From: Anthoceros angustus | Taxonomy: Eukaryota > Streptophyta > Anthocerotopsida > Anthocerotales > Anthocerotaceae | NCBI GenBank assembly: GCA_010909165.1 | Contig: VJWM01000391.1 | Coordinates: forward strand, 1 to 23,185 | Reading direction: 5' to 3' | DNA: 23,185 bases | In this document: piece by piece, positions 1-9,185 of the stretch | Numbering within the stretch: the stretch's first letter is position 1 | Layout of the letters: every line of letters begins with the position of its first letter | Made by a program: the position numbers and the translations under genes | The notes under the pieces: model-generated | Database searches by the model: none | Seen by the model: only the letters and a program-made list of their open reading frames with translations | Told to the model about the DNA's origin: nothing

Positions 1-80
1 CCACAGTGCATGCGTCCGTTTCTCGGCCACCGTGGTGGAACTAGCCACCACTTGACTAGCGTGGCATGTGAGCATCCCTA

Positions 81-300
81 GCATATATAGACACCTTTTA
101 TTCTAAAAATTCCCAATACCCAAGGACTCTATTTCTACCCCACCTCTGAGGGTCAAACCTAAGGTCGAAAAATTATTATTATCTCCAAGGGCCAAGGACC
201 ATTCCGTATAAAAGACACTCGACGATTCTCAAAGCACTCTGCTATTCTAACACAAACAAAAAAATCGTTCGCCGACACTTGAGAGCGGGTTAGTTCACAT
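81..300 (+). mobile_element. LTR-like or promoter-like fragment at window edge
   Basis: The stretch has a TATA-like GCATATATAG at 81-90 and a second TATA-like GTATAAAAG near 205-213. The latter is followed by a C/A-rich stretch (about 214-265) without an open frame. CCAAGGAC motifs occur at about 119 and 193. The same combination of GCATATATAG followed by CCAAGGAC repeats recurs at 8438-8760, which suggests copies of one dispersed repeat. An LTR core promoter would look like this, but neither a terminus nor a primer-binding site can be seen and the left edge is cut by the window. It could equally be a decayed host promoter. Confidence 0.25.
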
Positions 301-363
301 GTGGTCTTCCACAAACAAAGTTACCAGTTACTTAAGTGCATTGACTTTCAATAGACTCGGTAA

Positions 364-760
364 AGATGTTAATGATGGCCCAATTGAGTACCTCGATGGG
401 CATGTTGCATATAGAATGTGGCGGGATATATGAATAGTAGTAGTGGAAATATCGCAATCAAGCAAAATTGCATTTGGGAAGAAAGGTCGGATGGGCATGA
501 GCTACTAAGTGGCGACCATCTTGATTGGATTTGCACTTGGGCGGTGAGGACCATTAATCTTTGGGAAGAGTTGTTTGTTGATTACAATTGGTATAACCCG
601 AACCATTTGAAGCCAAAAGGAAGGCGAGTACATAGACACATTAAATTACGCGGATGGAGTGGAAGAAATTGAAGGCAAAGTTGATGCACGAGGATGTGGA
701 ATAGTTTTTGTTGTAGGATGTAGAAGAGTTGATGTTGAGGGTACCTTGTGTATATTGACT
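364..760 (+). pseudogene. unrecognised coding-like fragment upstream of the CACTA transposase relic
   Basis: Three consecutive readable pieces occur in different frames. The first, from 364, contains GPIEYLDGHVAYRMW and ends in a stop after about 23 codons. The second, 418-672, contains NLWEELFVDYNWYNPNHLK. The third, about 640-760, contains ADGVEEIEGKVDARG. The frame changes point to a decayed gene. It precedes an AT-rich, intron-like gap (about 762-952) and then the TNP2 relic on the same strand, so it could be the first part of the same transposon gene or the element's other ORF. I do not recognise a domain in it. Confidence 0.3.
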
Positions 761-761
761 A

Positions 762-952
762 TATCGCAACAAAACAATTAGTATATCTTGTCGACTTGAC
801 TTCTTAACCTTTTAGTTTTGCATGTTGTTCAATATTTCCTTAATAATAGTGGTTATACTAAAGTTATTAAATTATAATATAATTTTTCTATATAGTACTA
901 CAATATTTTATATACTTATTTGATATTTATTTTGTTGTGATTGAATAATCAG
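762..952 (+). other. AT-rich intron-like gap
   Basis: This stretch is strongly AT-rich, without usable reading frames, and ends in a good acceptor-like sequence (AATAATCAG at about 944-952) directly before an open acidic reading frame. It looks like an intron of the transposon gene around it. The donor near 757-765 (GAGGGTACC) is weak. No other signal is seen here. Confidence 0.3.
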
Positions 953-3900
953 TTGAAGAGGAACAAGATTTTATTGAGGTTGATGATCATTTTGAGGTTG
1001 ATGAAGAACATGTCAACATTCATCCCGACGAACAAGTGACCATAGAGTTGGTGGAGGCACTTGGTGGGGTTTCGCATCGCATGACTGACTAAAGACAGTC
1101 GATTCCTTGCACGAGGAATTAAAGGCGATGCACACGCAACTATCTATGGGTTGGAGATAAGTTTATTGGCATTCATTTTATTGTTATTGAACATCCAAGG
1201 AGGCATGGCTGGTCGGATGCATCTTTGAATTCAATTTTATCATTACTAGGCAAATTAGGCCTCGATTTGGCAACAAGTTGCCAAAAGTAGGGCTGAAATT
1301 AAAAAGATGCTTAAGGGTTTGGCCTAACATATACATCCATACATGCTTGTCAAGATGATTGTATGTTGTTGCGAGTTTTGGTGCTATTCGCAAGATGTGT
1401 GGGAAACATAGGTATCGAATTGACACGAAGAGCAGTGTGCAGTTAAGCTACTTGATATTTTCCATTGATTCCTAGATTGAAACAAATGTTTAGATGTCCG
1501 AGCTAGCAAGTATGATGTCATGGCACGCCACAAATAAGTCTAATGATGGGATTATGCGGGTCCCATCGGATAGCTATGCATGGGAACATGTGGACAACAC
1601 TTATCCGAGTTTGCTAAGGGAGGCGCAACATTCGATTAGGACTTGCTACGGATGGGATTAATCCCTTTGGGCACCAAAGTTCTAAGTATTCTATATGGCA
1701 CTGCTTCTTATCAATTATAACGCCTCCTTGGTTATCTATCAAGAATGGGCATATATTGTTGTCAATGATTATTCACGGTCCAGCAAGTAAAGATGATATA
1801 TATTTCAACCACTCATCAAGAGTTGAAGGTACATGGGAGGAAGGTGTGGTCGTACAAGATGCTTCTATGGCTATTGGAAATGCTCAAAGACAATTTAAAT
1901 TGAAGGCCTTATTGTTGTGGACGATGCATGATTATCCGGATATTCTTTCACTTCTAAAATGCAAACAAAAGGGAAGCGGGCATGTCCAATATGTTGGGAC
2001 AAATTAGAAGCAAGAAAGTCAATGTTCACAAACAAAATGACGTATGATAAGAATTTTAGAAAATTTTACCAGAGGAACACAAGTTTAGAGTGGAAGAGCG
2101 GATTCATTCAATGGAAAATGAGATGGAAATTATTCATCCGGACTATGCACCAACTCGAGGATATTATGATCGAAAGCTTTAACCGGAAATATGCAAAAGA
2201 CAATGGTGAAGAAAGCCACAGGGTGTTACTAGCGACGAGCCTTCAATTTTCCGGGAGCTTCCATCTTTGGGAGGTATGTATGCATGCATATGGGGTCTTG
2301 CAAGTATTACCTTTTCAAGAATATTTTAATTATATTATTGGTAGCATCGGTAGGTAGACTAATAGCTATTCATGAAGGTTAACTTTTAGTCATGCTATTT
2401 GGTGGTTGCGAGATATTGTTGATCGAGACACTTATTTGATATCATGCACATTGGAAAGAATGTAAGTCAGATTTTGGCACACATATGTGGAATCAAGATT
2501 CCCTTGGTAGTCGTGAGATCTTGAGTATTCAAATACCAAACAAGATTGGTGGCCCCATGCGAGGCCATCGCTGTTGGAAGGAGACAAAGAGGCCAAAACA
2601 TTGTAAATGGGGTGCAAGGTAGCAAAAAACTGGCGAACCCAGGACGGACATTTATAACGACACCACCACAGGTTCTTGGACATGGCAAAAAGGCGAATGT
2701 ATGCTAATGCAGAGGAAAAATTGAGAACAAGGATTTGCATCGTACTCCTCTGAGGTATGGGTCAAATTTGAGCGTTGTTTTCTAAAGGAGAAGAGAATTT
2801 GGTTAAAGTCTCATGATCATCACCATCTCGGTTGTGTGGTGTCTTGAAAGGATTAATACATCATGATGTTCACAAGGCTATATGTGATCTTGCCGAGCTA
2901 TTCGGTGGCTTTGTTCAAAAGAAATTGCGAAGGATGAAATTCCACTATGAAGGTGAAAAGTGTGGAGATCATGTGTGTGTTGAGAGGAATTTCCAACGAC
3001 CGACAAGTCAAGTACATGTTGTTGTTCATCTTGTGGGAGGTTGAATTATGTGGACCAACTCGATATCGATGGATGTATTTCTTAGAAAGGCACATGAAAG
3101 TGTTAAAGGGACTTGTTCGACGGAAAGCCCGAGGTAGCATGGCTTTAGGATACTTAGCACAAGAGATAATGTTTTATAGCTCGAGTTCTTTGGAAATACA
3201 CATGAAGAGGCACCAAGAGTGTGGAAATCGAAGATGATGTCACCCAATGTGGGTGTTATTGCAAGGAATGGCAAAATTATGACTGAATGATGTGGAAATG
3301 CAAGATGAGGAAAGTGTTAGTGGAAAACTCTGTACTCAAAAATGGCGAAAAGTGTATGGCCGGTATGACGAGCAACGTCCTTTTGCGAATGGTTGATAGA
3401 TGAAGTTATAGTAGCGAAGAAAGAAATGCGGTACAAACCTATGGGTTGGATGTGGCAATTGTGCGAGGACCTCCTCGTGTGCGATCATATAAAATGATGT
3501 GGGCATATGGAAATCATATAAGGACTATAGATGCGAGATAGGGAAAGAATACATGTGATAGCATTATAAAACATCTATATAGCCAAGCATGTGTTTCACA
3601 TCGCGGGACACCGAACCTATTATAGCATTTTCCCTATCTTTGGAAAGGTGGAAAAGATTTTGGAGGTGGACTTAGGGTCTAAAAAGTAAATGTGTTGAAG
3701 GTGAGATGGTTCAAGGCTCAATGGAACAAAAGCACGACCATCAAAAAGATACATCTCGTATGTTCATGGTTAACGATGTCATGTTATCCAATGATAAGTT
3801 GGAGGATGAGCCATTTGTACTAGTATCGGAGAAAGTGGAGCAAGTCTTTTGTATGAGAATTCTAAAATGCATGGAAAATTGTGGTGGGTACAAGCACGTG

Positions 3901-4022
3901 GAAGACGCATAGTACAAGGTGAGGCTCAAGGACGAGGATAACATGAGTCAAGATGATGAGGATGCGGATATCATAGGTGAGGATGATGAAGACAATGATA
4001 GCGTGAGCGATAATGACCAATG
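953..4022 (+). pseudogene. CACTA (En/Spm) transposase TNP2 relic, frameshifted
   Basis: This is a decayed transposase of a plant CACTA DNA transposon; in life it would bind the element ends and cut it out. Blocks typical of plant TNP2-like proteins appear in order, in changing frames. They are: an acidic segment (953-1092); SLLAFILLLLNIQ (1160-1198) then HGWSDASLNSILSLL (1204-1248); CGKHRYRIDTK (about 1398-1430); WHATNKSNDGIMRVPSDS (from 1521); SMIIHGPASKDD and LLLWTMHDYP (1756-1950); a CPIC segment (1959-2040); and DIMHIGKNVSQILAHICG (from 2438). Next comes a DUF4218-like part (2760-3237: HHDVHKAICDLAELF, then the RYRWMYFLERHMK region). Last is a DUF4216-like tail with RSYKMMWAYGNHIRTIDA (3482-3538), VLKVRWFKAQWNKS (about 3692) and EPFVLVSEKVEQVF (about 3809-3850), ending in an acidic D/E-rich C-terminus at 4020. 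Many stops and frameshifts make it non-functional. Family recognition is from memory and is strong. Confidence 0.87.
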
Positions 4023-4059
4023 AGTTACATAGTAGAGTTGGAGTAATAGACTTGTTATG

Positions 4060-4175
4060 TGGAAAGGAGAAGGGGAAGGGAGATGATAGAGGGATAAGGG
4101 TGGGGCGATAGAGGATAAGGAGTGGAGAGGGTGGGAGGATAGATAAGGAGTGGAGAGGGTGGGAGGATAGATAGG
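4060..4175. repeat. purine-rich tract with perfect 28-bp direct repeat
   Basis: The plus strand from 4060 to about 4175 is nearly all G and A. Two identical 28-base units occupy 4114-4141 and 4142-4169 (starting GATAAGGAGTGG). Related but shorter GGATAAGG and GATAGAGG pieces lie just to the left. It follows the CACTA transposase stop by about 90 bases. Perfect identity contrasts with the heavy decay around it, so the duplication is probably recent. Confidence 0.9.
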
Positions 4176-4406
4176 TAATTGATAGGTTGAAAAAATTTTA
4201 AAGCTTTTCTTATAAGTATAAAAAGTATCCCAAGTCTTAAATATTTCACTTATTTAATTATAATTATGGTGAGTACAAAGCGTCGTGGAAGGCAGGTTCG
4301 GTTTAAGGGTTTACATACGGTAGCAAAGCATGGATTGTTGCGATGATGTGTTCGTAATTTCGATGATCGACCTCTTAGGCTTCTTGAAGTATGATGACCG
4401 CACTAG

Positions 4407-4619
4407 AATTGGGCCACAAATCAATCTCTTTTCTTTGAGTGTAGATCTTGGCGTTTTGCCTCGGCGATCTGGAAAAGAGTAAAGGCATACGTTGATGATT
4501 TCTCTCCAGACACTTTGTTCCATGACTCAAGCGTGCGCCTCAAGCGAGCGGTGTACTGGGGCCTTTGGCTTGTCCACAGAAACCTGCAGAGCCTTCGGAC
4601 CATTGTTGAGGACACATAG
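4407..4619 (+). pseudogene. possible LINE reverse-transcriptase C-terminal (zf-RVT-like) fragment
   Basis: This open frame reads LFFECRSWRFASAIWKRV and later VYWGLWLVHRN before a stop at 4617. The pattern of hydrophobics, FEC, and then a Trp about a dozen residues on resembles the zinc-binding tail found after plant non-LTR reverse transcriptases (zf-RVT type, usually HLFFxC...W). The upstream CxxC half of such a motif cannot be seen because two stops lie at 4392-4397. No reverse transcriptase is seen nearby. It could be an unrelated gene scrap. Confidence 0.3.
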
Positions 4620-5104
4620 TAAACAAGGTGAGGACATAGCCCGGTGCTTCACAAGATGGTTGTGATACAAGTCTCCCCGTTGTATGCGAACAAGTGGCGC
4701 CATCTGGCGGCAGGGTTCCGCCGATGTAGGAAGTTGTCCCACCACTCAAACGCTAAGTACCTCGAGGAGGTGGGTCGAATCCTCCTTCCAGTTTTGGAGA
4801 ATAAGTGACAAATTTTGGACACTCGGAGATGAGCACTCGTCGGTGGATCATCTTATGGAGGAATGGGAGCACCATGGATGTGGTCTTGGCGAGTGGGGAT
4901 AATCGTTTCTTGATTGAAGAATCTGGTTCTGTCTCTCTGGTTACATCCCATATGCTATGATGGACCTATTGAACAACGACCCCTACGTTACATGGATCGT
5001 CTTAATTGGCAAGTGGGGATGATTGTCTTGATTTCAAAGAACCTCGGTTTAGTCTTCACTATGATGGACAACTAGTGGTGATTCCTAACCTTTTGTAGTC
5101 TTGC
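4620..5104. other. no gene recognised
   Basis: There is a 50-codon open frame on the plus strand at 4656-4808 (contains LEEVGRILLPVLENK) and other short frames, none with a recognised motif. The stretch sits between the LINE-like scrap and the PPR scrap and may hold more captured gene pieces. Nothing else is supported. Confidence 0.4.
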
Positions 5105-5245
5105 TTTGTCGAGGATATGGTGACATGGAATGCCCTTATGGGTGCACAGCGCCCGAATGTAGTGGTGGGCACCTACAGTGGACATGTATGCAAATGGTGG
5201 CGAAAATGCCGAGTTTTGGCAGTTGAACGCATGAAAGAGGGTCTA
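5105..5245 (+). pseudogene. pentatricopeptide-repeat (PPR) protein scrap
   Basis: The plus strand reads DMVTWNALMGA (about 5114-5146), the standard end and start of plant PPR motifs. After a break and a frame change, NVVVGTY is followed by VDMYANGG. The second part matches, at nucleotide level, the PPR relic at about 9785-9835: both carry GTGGGCAC, a short variable gap, GTGGACATGTA, then GCAAA and TGGCGAA. PPR proteins bind organellar RNA, but only about one and a half motifs survive, with an internal deletion. It runs directly into a P450 relic of opposite orientation near 5250. Confidence 0.55.
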
Positions 5246-5249
5246 AGGG

Positions 5250-5835
5250 TGTTGCCCGATTTTGCAAATGGAATCGAATGTCATGCGCAAGAGATCCGCA
5301 ATGGCTTGCCGGAATCATCGAGCAAAATTCGAGCATTGAGAAGGCGGTGCAACATGCTCCACACCATCATTCCATGCATGTCAACAACCTCCTCCTTTCC
5401 GCTTGGGCAATAATCTTGCAGAGACCGTCTCTAAGCCGTTGGTCTTGTAATCACGAAACACTCTGAAGAGAACTCAAGCTTGCGTCTTCGCGTCTTCCAC
5501 ATCTCTCCATCGGTGTTGAAAATGCCATTCCCCAGCTCTTCCGATGCGGAAGGATTCCTTGCCCGCATGAACTTGATGGTCGTTCGCATTTTGAAGCGAG
5601 ACAAACACATGTGTGTCACAAGCATCCAAGATGCTCGGAATCGAGCATCCCATTGGTAGTACACCGTTAGGATTCGATCCATTACCTTAGGAAGTTCTCG
5701 GTTGCCTCGAATGTGCTCAATGTTGGGTGGGTGCGTCGTGACGGTGAAATCTGCGGTGAAGTGGCACTCGTACGCTCTTAGCGAAGGTGAGCCAGTCCAA
5801 CAAGGTATCTTTGTACGAATTATGTCAGCTGTGCA
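5250..5835 (-). pseudogene. cytochrome P450 N-terminal half, CYP86/CYP704-like, decayed
   Basis: On the minus strand, from 5835 downward, the sequence gives P450 blocks in the order found in plant CYP86-clan fatty-acid hydroxylases. These are YKDTLLDWLTFAKS, then YECHFTADFTVTTHPPNIEH (about 5780-5720) with RGNRELPK. About 50 codons of unmatched sequence follow, then EELGNGIFNTDGEMWKTRR (about 5540-5480). After further frame changes come RDYKTNGLETVSARL and LLRMTFDSICKIG (about 5300-5262). The GIFNxDGxxWK and RMTFDSICK signatures are characteristic. The heme-binding Cys region and the second half are absent; similarity stops where the PPR scrap of opposite strand begins. Frameshifts and the insertion make it dead. 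It is a captured or rearranged host gene fragment. Confidence 0.78.
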
Positions 5836-6499
5836 GCCAATTCAGCCTTGGGACCCGTGTATCCTTCTCGACAACCCATAGCTCGAGAGATAAAAGGCAA
5901 CCAGGCAGCGGGGATCCAAGTCAAGGCATCCATGGTTGCCTTTGGAACACCACTCCAATGTCTTGCCAATCGCAAGTTGCGCAAGGAATTGATACCACCC
6001 CAAACCAGACGCATGCTCACTCGGTTAATTTGCCCATGGTGGCACTAAAAGACCTAAAATGCCATTGCCATACTGCTGGAATCCTTTCCTTCACATAATT
6101 TTGGAGGCTACAGCGCCAGAGTCAATGCTCCCTCCTTGGTGCGGCCACCACGGACTTGGCTTGTGGTGTGATGATCCGGCGATGTTGTTCTCTCCCAAAC
6201 TCCCATTATGGTGATCACATCCCGGATACCTCGGAATATGTGACCCCACGGTGGTTATATATTATGGGGCCATGCCATATCCATCCGCACACCTTTTGTC
6301 ACGGTGGTACAAATGTCTTGAATAATGGATGACGCGATTGGCGGGTGGTGATGCCCGCAAGAAGACGATGTGAGTCATCCATGCTACGTGGTGGTGCAGT
6401 GACATGATCAGATTGATGAGCGGGCGTTGTGAGATCGTGGACATTTGTACATGAGACTACATTGTATTTGGTGTAAAGCGTGAGGCTGACGGCCTTGTC
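5836..6499. other. no gene recognised
   Basis: Minus-strand open frame 5820-6020 (contains WIPAAWLPFISRAMG) continues upstream of the P450 relic, but I cannot match it to a P450 N-terminus or any family. The rest (6020-6499) has only short frames in all directions. Nothing else is supported. Confidence 0.4.
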
Positions 6500-6715
6500 A
6501 TACATTTACAACATACAAGTCACAACAGGGTGTGTTGTAATTAGACTATGTTGTAATTGTGGGAGGCCTATCTTGGCCTCTCTTAACGTTTTACAATATG
6601 CATGATGCAATGGATGTTGTAAATTAGATTAGTTTATCGATGTTGTAAAACATGAGAGAGGCATCTGGCCGTCTCAAACATTTCTAATTGGGCTTTACAG
6701 CATGTGTTGTAAAAC
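6500..6715 (+). repeat. TGTTGTAA motif cluster, probable transposon subterminal region
   Basis: TGTTGTAA occurs at 6533-6540, 6549-6556, 6615-6622, 6641-6648 and 6705-6712, with one reverse-orientation TTTTACAA at 6589-6596. The interspersed text is AT-rich, with GAGAGG/GGCCTC pieces that are partly inverted (6562-6583 and 6654-6676). Dense short repeats of this kind, partly in both orientations, are typical of the subterminal regions of CACTA elements. The same motif dominates 10150-11230 in mainly opposite orientation, so this may be the left end of an element whose right end is at 11311. No intact CACTA terminus is seen on this side. Confidence 0.5.
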
Positions 6716-6729
6716 ACGGTCCACTGTGG

Positions 6730-7449
6730 TCAATCTTTATCTTGTTGGGAGGAGGTGGCCGTCGGAGAGAAGGCTGGGAGGAGGTAGTCGGACAGAGGTG
6801 TGTTTGGTATACTCACTCCCACTTGTTGATCATTTTGAAAGTGATGCTCCAACAACCGGATCATCTGGTCCTTGTAGGATGGAGTCGGGTGGTTCAGATG
6901 CATTGTTGTGCATGCCCCGCTCCTCGCGTATATATTAGGCGTGCTGAGATCCTCACCGGCGTTATATTCCTCTTCTTCATCTTCACGCTGACGGTGGAAA
7001 GGGTTGTGGAAGCGTCGAGATGTCGCCTCCTCTGGAGGCGAACCGCCAGAAAGAGACTCCCTAGGATGCGGAAGCAAGGGCTGGGCTTCCTCCTCGTGAT
7101 CAAGGGAGTGACACGCTGGATGGGGAAGCTCAGGCCAAAGCGGAGCCTCGGCGTATCTCGAGACTAGGCGAGGCCATAATCGGAGGACATGGGAGGTCCT
7201 CCATTGCGGCTTAGCTTCATTTCTCCCTTGCCCCCTCATCACTGCGCAAAGGGGCTGGGGCCTCACGCCTGTGGGCAAGGCTATGTCACGAGGAGGTGAG
7301 GCCCTCACGCCATTTCCCTCGAGGTAACCACATAAGGATGTGAAAATTGTGAGCAGGCCGTGCGACCGGGCCTCCTGGCATCGGAGCATCGGCTGCGGTC
7401 GGCGGATCAGTGCGTGGCGCCTTTGCCGGTCATGAGGCCCCAGTGACAC
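6730..7449 (-). CDS. unrecognised 239-codon ORF
   Basis: This is the longest open frame in the window. The protein is rich in Arg, His, Pro and Ser, with an acidic stretch REDEEEEYNAGED near residues 158-170 and no membrane segment or known motif. The region is more GC-rich than its surroundings, which lengthens chance open frames; the plus strand also has a 159-codon frame here (6688-7167), so coding status is uncertain. It lies between the TGTTGTAA cluster and a promoter-like sequence pointing the other way. It could be a gag-like or accessory ORF of a mobile element, or chance. I assign no function. Confidence 0.3.
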   Translation of the reverse strand: MSLGPHDRQRRHALIRRPQPMLRCQEARSHGLLTIFTSLCGYLEGNGVRASPPRDIALPTGVRPQPLCAVMRGQGRNEAKPQWRTSHVLRLWPRLVSRYAEAPLWPELPHPACHSLDHEEEAQPLLPHPRESLSGGSPPEEATSRRFHNPFHRQREDEEEEYNAGEDLSTPNIYARSGACTTMHLNHPTPSYKDQMIRLLEHHFQNDQQVGVSIPNTPLSDYLLPAFSPTATSSQQDKD

Positions 7450-7730
7450 GGTTTTGCTTCATCTCGCTCCTACTCCCACTCTAAAGCTATCTAATTGCTG
7501 TCTTGTGCAGGATCTCTTGAGGATTGAGGAGGATCTGTTCCTCAAGATGACATGTGCGGTGAGACGATTCTGAGGCCTCAGTCCCTCAGAATCAAAGGAA
7601 GAGTCCTCCAGGGCCCAGCGGATCGAGGCGGGATTAGGTAGCAGCATAGGCTAGTTGGGGTTAGATAGGAAAGTTCCACTCTCCTAACCCCGGACCTCAA
7701 ACTTCGTGCTCTTTTTGAAAGAGCTTTCGT

Positions 7731-7748
7731 TATATATCTTAGGGTTTT
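7731..7748 (+). promoter_or_regulatory. TATA box plus telo-box-like TTAGGGTTTT
   Basis: TATATATCTTAGGGTTTT combines a TATA-like sequence (7731-7737) with a TTAGGGTTT motif (from 7739). The latter is the plant telo-box, known from promoters of translation-related and dividing-cell genes. An open frame begins at 7781 or 7835. The telo-box normally lies upstream of or near the start site, so the layout is plausible for a promoter, but it is unproven. Confidence 0.25.
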
Positions 7749-7780
7749 CTTGTGTAGGCACATACTCCGATTCTTGAACC

Positions 7781-7990
7781 TTGCTGTTTGGGATCGTGTT
7801 TGAGCTCGGAAGTGAGATCAAGATTGGAAGTGAGATGAGGAGTCAAAGTGTGAGCTCCTCTTCACTCGAGTCACCGGATCCTTCAACCTTAGCTAAGGAT
7901 CTAAATACTCCTATGTTTTGGAATCACCTCAATCGCCATTACACTAATGACATTTTCCGCATGGTCCTTCAACCTCTTCCAGATCAGTGA
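7781..7990 (+). CDS. small unrecognised ORF behind a promoter-like sequence
   Basis: This is a 69-codon open frame. A second in-frame Met at 7835 would give 51 residues, starting MRSQSVSSSSLESPDPS and ending with a hydrophobic/aromatic stretch that includes WNHLNRHYTNDIF. It begins about 40 bases after a TATA/telo-box-like sequence. The Ser-rich start followed by an amphipathic part looks protein-like, but it stops quickly, and it may be the first exon of a truncated gene or part of a transposon ORF. I recognise no family. Confidence 0.28.
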   Translation: MLFGIVFELGSEIKIGSEMRSQSVSSSSLESPDPSTLAKDLNTPMFWNHLNRHYTNDIFRMVLQPLPDQ

Positions 7991-8437
7991 CATTTCAACA
8001 TTTCAACATGCCTCTACATTTCGGATGTTACGACTAACCATGCTTGAAATCCCTCGTGGTTTTCTCGCATACTATGTAGATTATCAAGTGAAGGCCTATA
8101 AACTCTATACCTATTAAATCATTAGCTCAAGATAGCCATCTGGCCTCTGGATTATTAGACTTTGTGCTAATATGCAAGAACTCGCATATCATTGTATTAC
8201 AAATCTTTATATGTATACGATCAGGCTTGTCCTAGTGTATCTCCATTGAATTGCGGCAATCCAAAAGGAAGTACACTAGATTCCTAGATTCGCAGTTGCT
8301 ATAAAATTTTCAACCGGTATACCCACGGCCTAGGGTTGAACTCACTACTCCAGCCATGGAGTAGCGAGATTGTATACATGTCCTGACCAGGCCATTGATG
8401 ACTCGGCCAATTTTACCCCCTGCAGTCTACCTAACAT
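7991..8437. other. no gene recognised
   Basis: This is AT-rich sequence with stops in all frames. The only structure noted is an 8-base inverted pair CTAGTGTA (8232-8239) and TACACTAG (8272-8279) separated by 32 bases, too short to interpret. Confidence 0.4.
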
Positions 8438-8760
8438 GCATATATAGCCCTACATGCAATATCTAGAAAAACAGAATTCCCATGGTTCAAGGAACTTGCC
8501 TTCCTCGGCCCTCGAAATAGGTTTCTATCTACATGCTACTTTTCCCAAGGACCAAGGAACATCCTTCCGAAACCCCGAAGACCAAGGACTAAGTTTCTAT
8601 CTACATACCATTTTCCCAAGGACCAAGGAACATCCTTGACCCAAGACCAAGGACTCGAAATAGGCTATCTACTTGCTACTTTCCCAAGGACCAAGGAACA
8701 TCATTCAAACCCAAGACCAAGGACTTGAGTCTTCCTTCAAACCCCAAAGACCAAGGACTT
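8438..8760 (+). repeat. about 70-bp tandem repeat with CCAAGGAC motif, LTR-like
   Basis: Three imperfect units start with CTATCTAC at 8525, 8597 and 8665 (periods 72 and 68). Each contains TTTCCCAAGGACCAAGGAAC followed by CCC(A/G)AAGACCAAGGACT-like text, and a partial fourth unit lies at 8740-8760. Just upstream is GCATATATAG at 8438-8447. The same TATA-like decamer and CCAAGGAC words occur at 81-200, so both may be LTR or promoter pieces of one repeat family. Tandem units next to a TATA-like box are common in LTR U3 regions. Confidence 0.7.
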
Positions 8761-9185
8761 GAATCCTACCTATTTGAATAGATAGGACTAGGACTCGAAG
8801 CGGACTTGAGCTGGTGACCACACCAAGTAACCGTCCTCCCATCACCACTTCCTAGGACTCCCCTCTTGTGCGTGGGAAACTAGGCGGCGGTAAGAGGAGC
8901 TCTTGCTCGCCTAACATTCGGTGCAAGGAGTCCGGTGAGGTCCTCGGGTTAAACAACATGTTCAAGCCGACTTGTTGGATGAGAAGCTTGTTTCTTTGAA
9001 TATGCAGTGGGTCATTGTGCTTCTCCTTCCAAGTCGAGCTCTCAGCCGAGCACAGGAGGTGTCGGATTGGATATGGGAGTCGTGACACCATCGGCGTGAG
9101 TAGAGAAAGCTTCGAGGCCGTTGGAGCTCAGAAATCTAGCGTAGATAGACTATTCTATTCCTCGTCTTATATGTGCTAAAACTTT
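8761..9185. other. no gene recognised
   Basis: A minus-strand open frame of 79 codons (8852-9091) has no recognisable motif. Nothing else is supported between the CCAAGGAC array and the PPR relic. Confidence 0.4.

Noticed and set aside
8232-8279. 8-base inverted repeat CTAGTGTA / TACACTAG
   Set aside because: Too short with a 32-base loop; expected by chance in a window this size.
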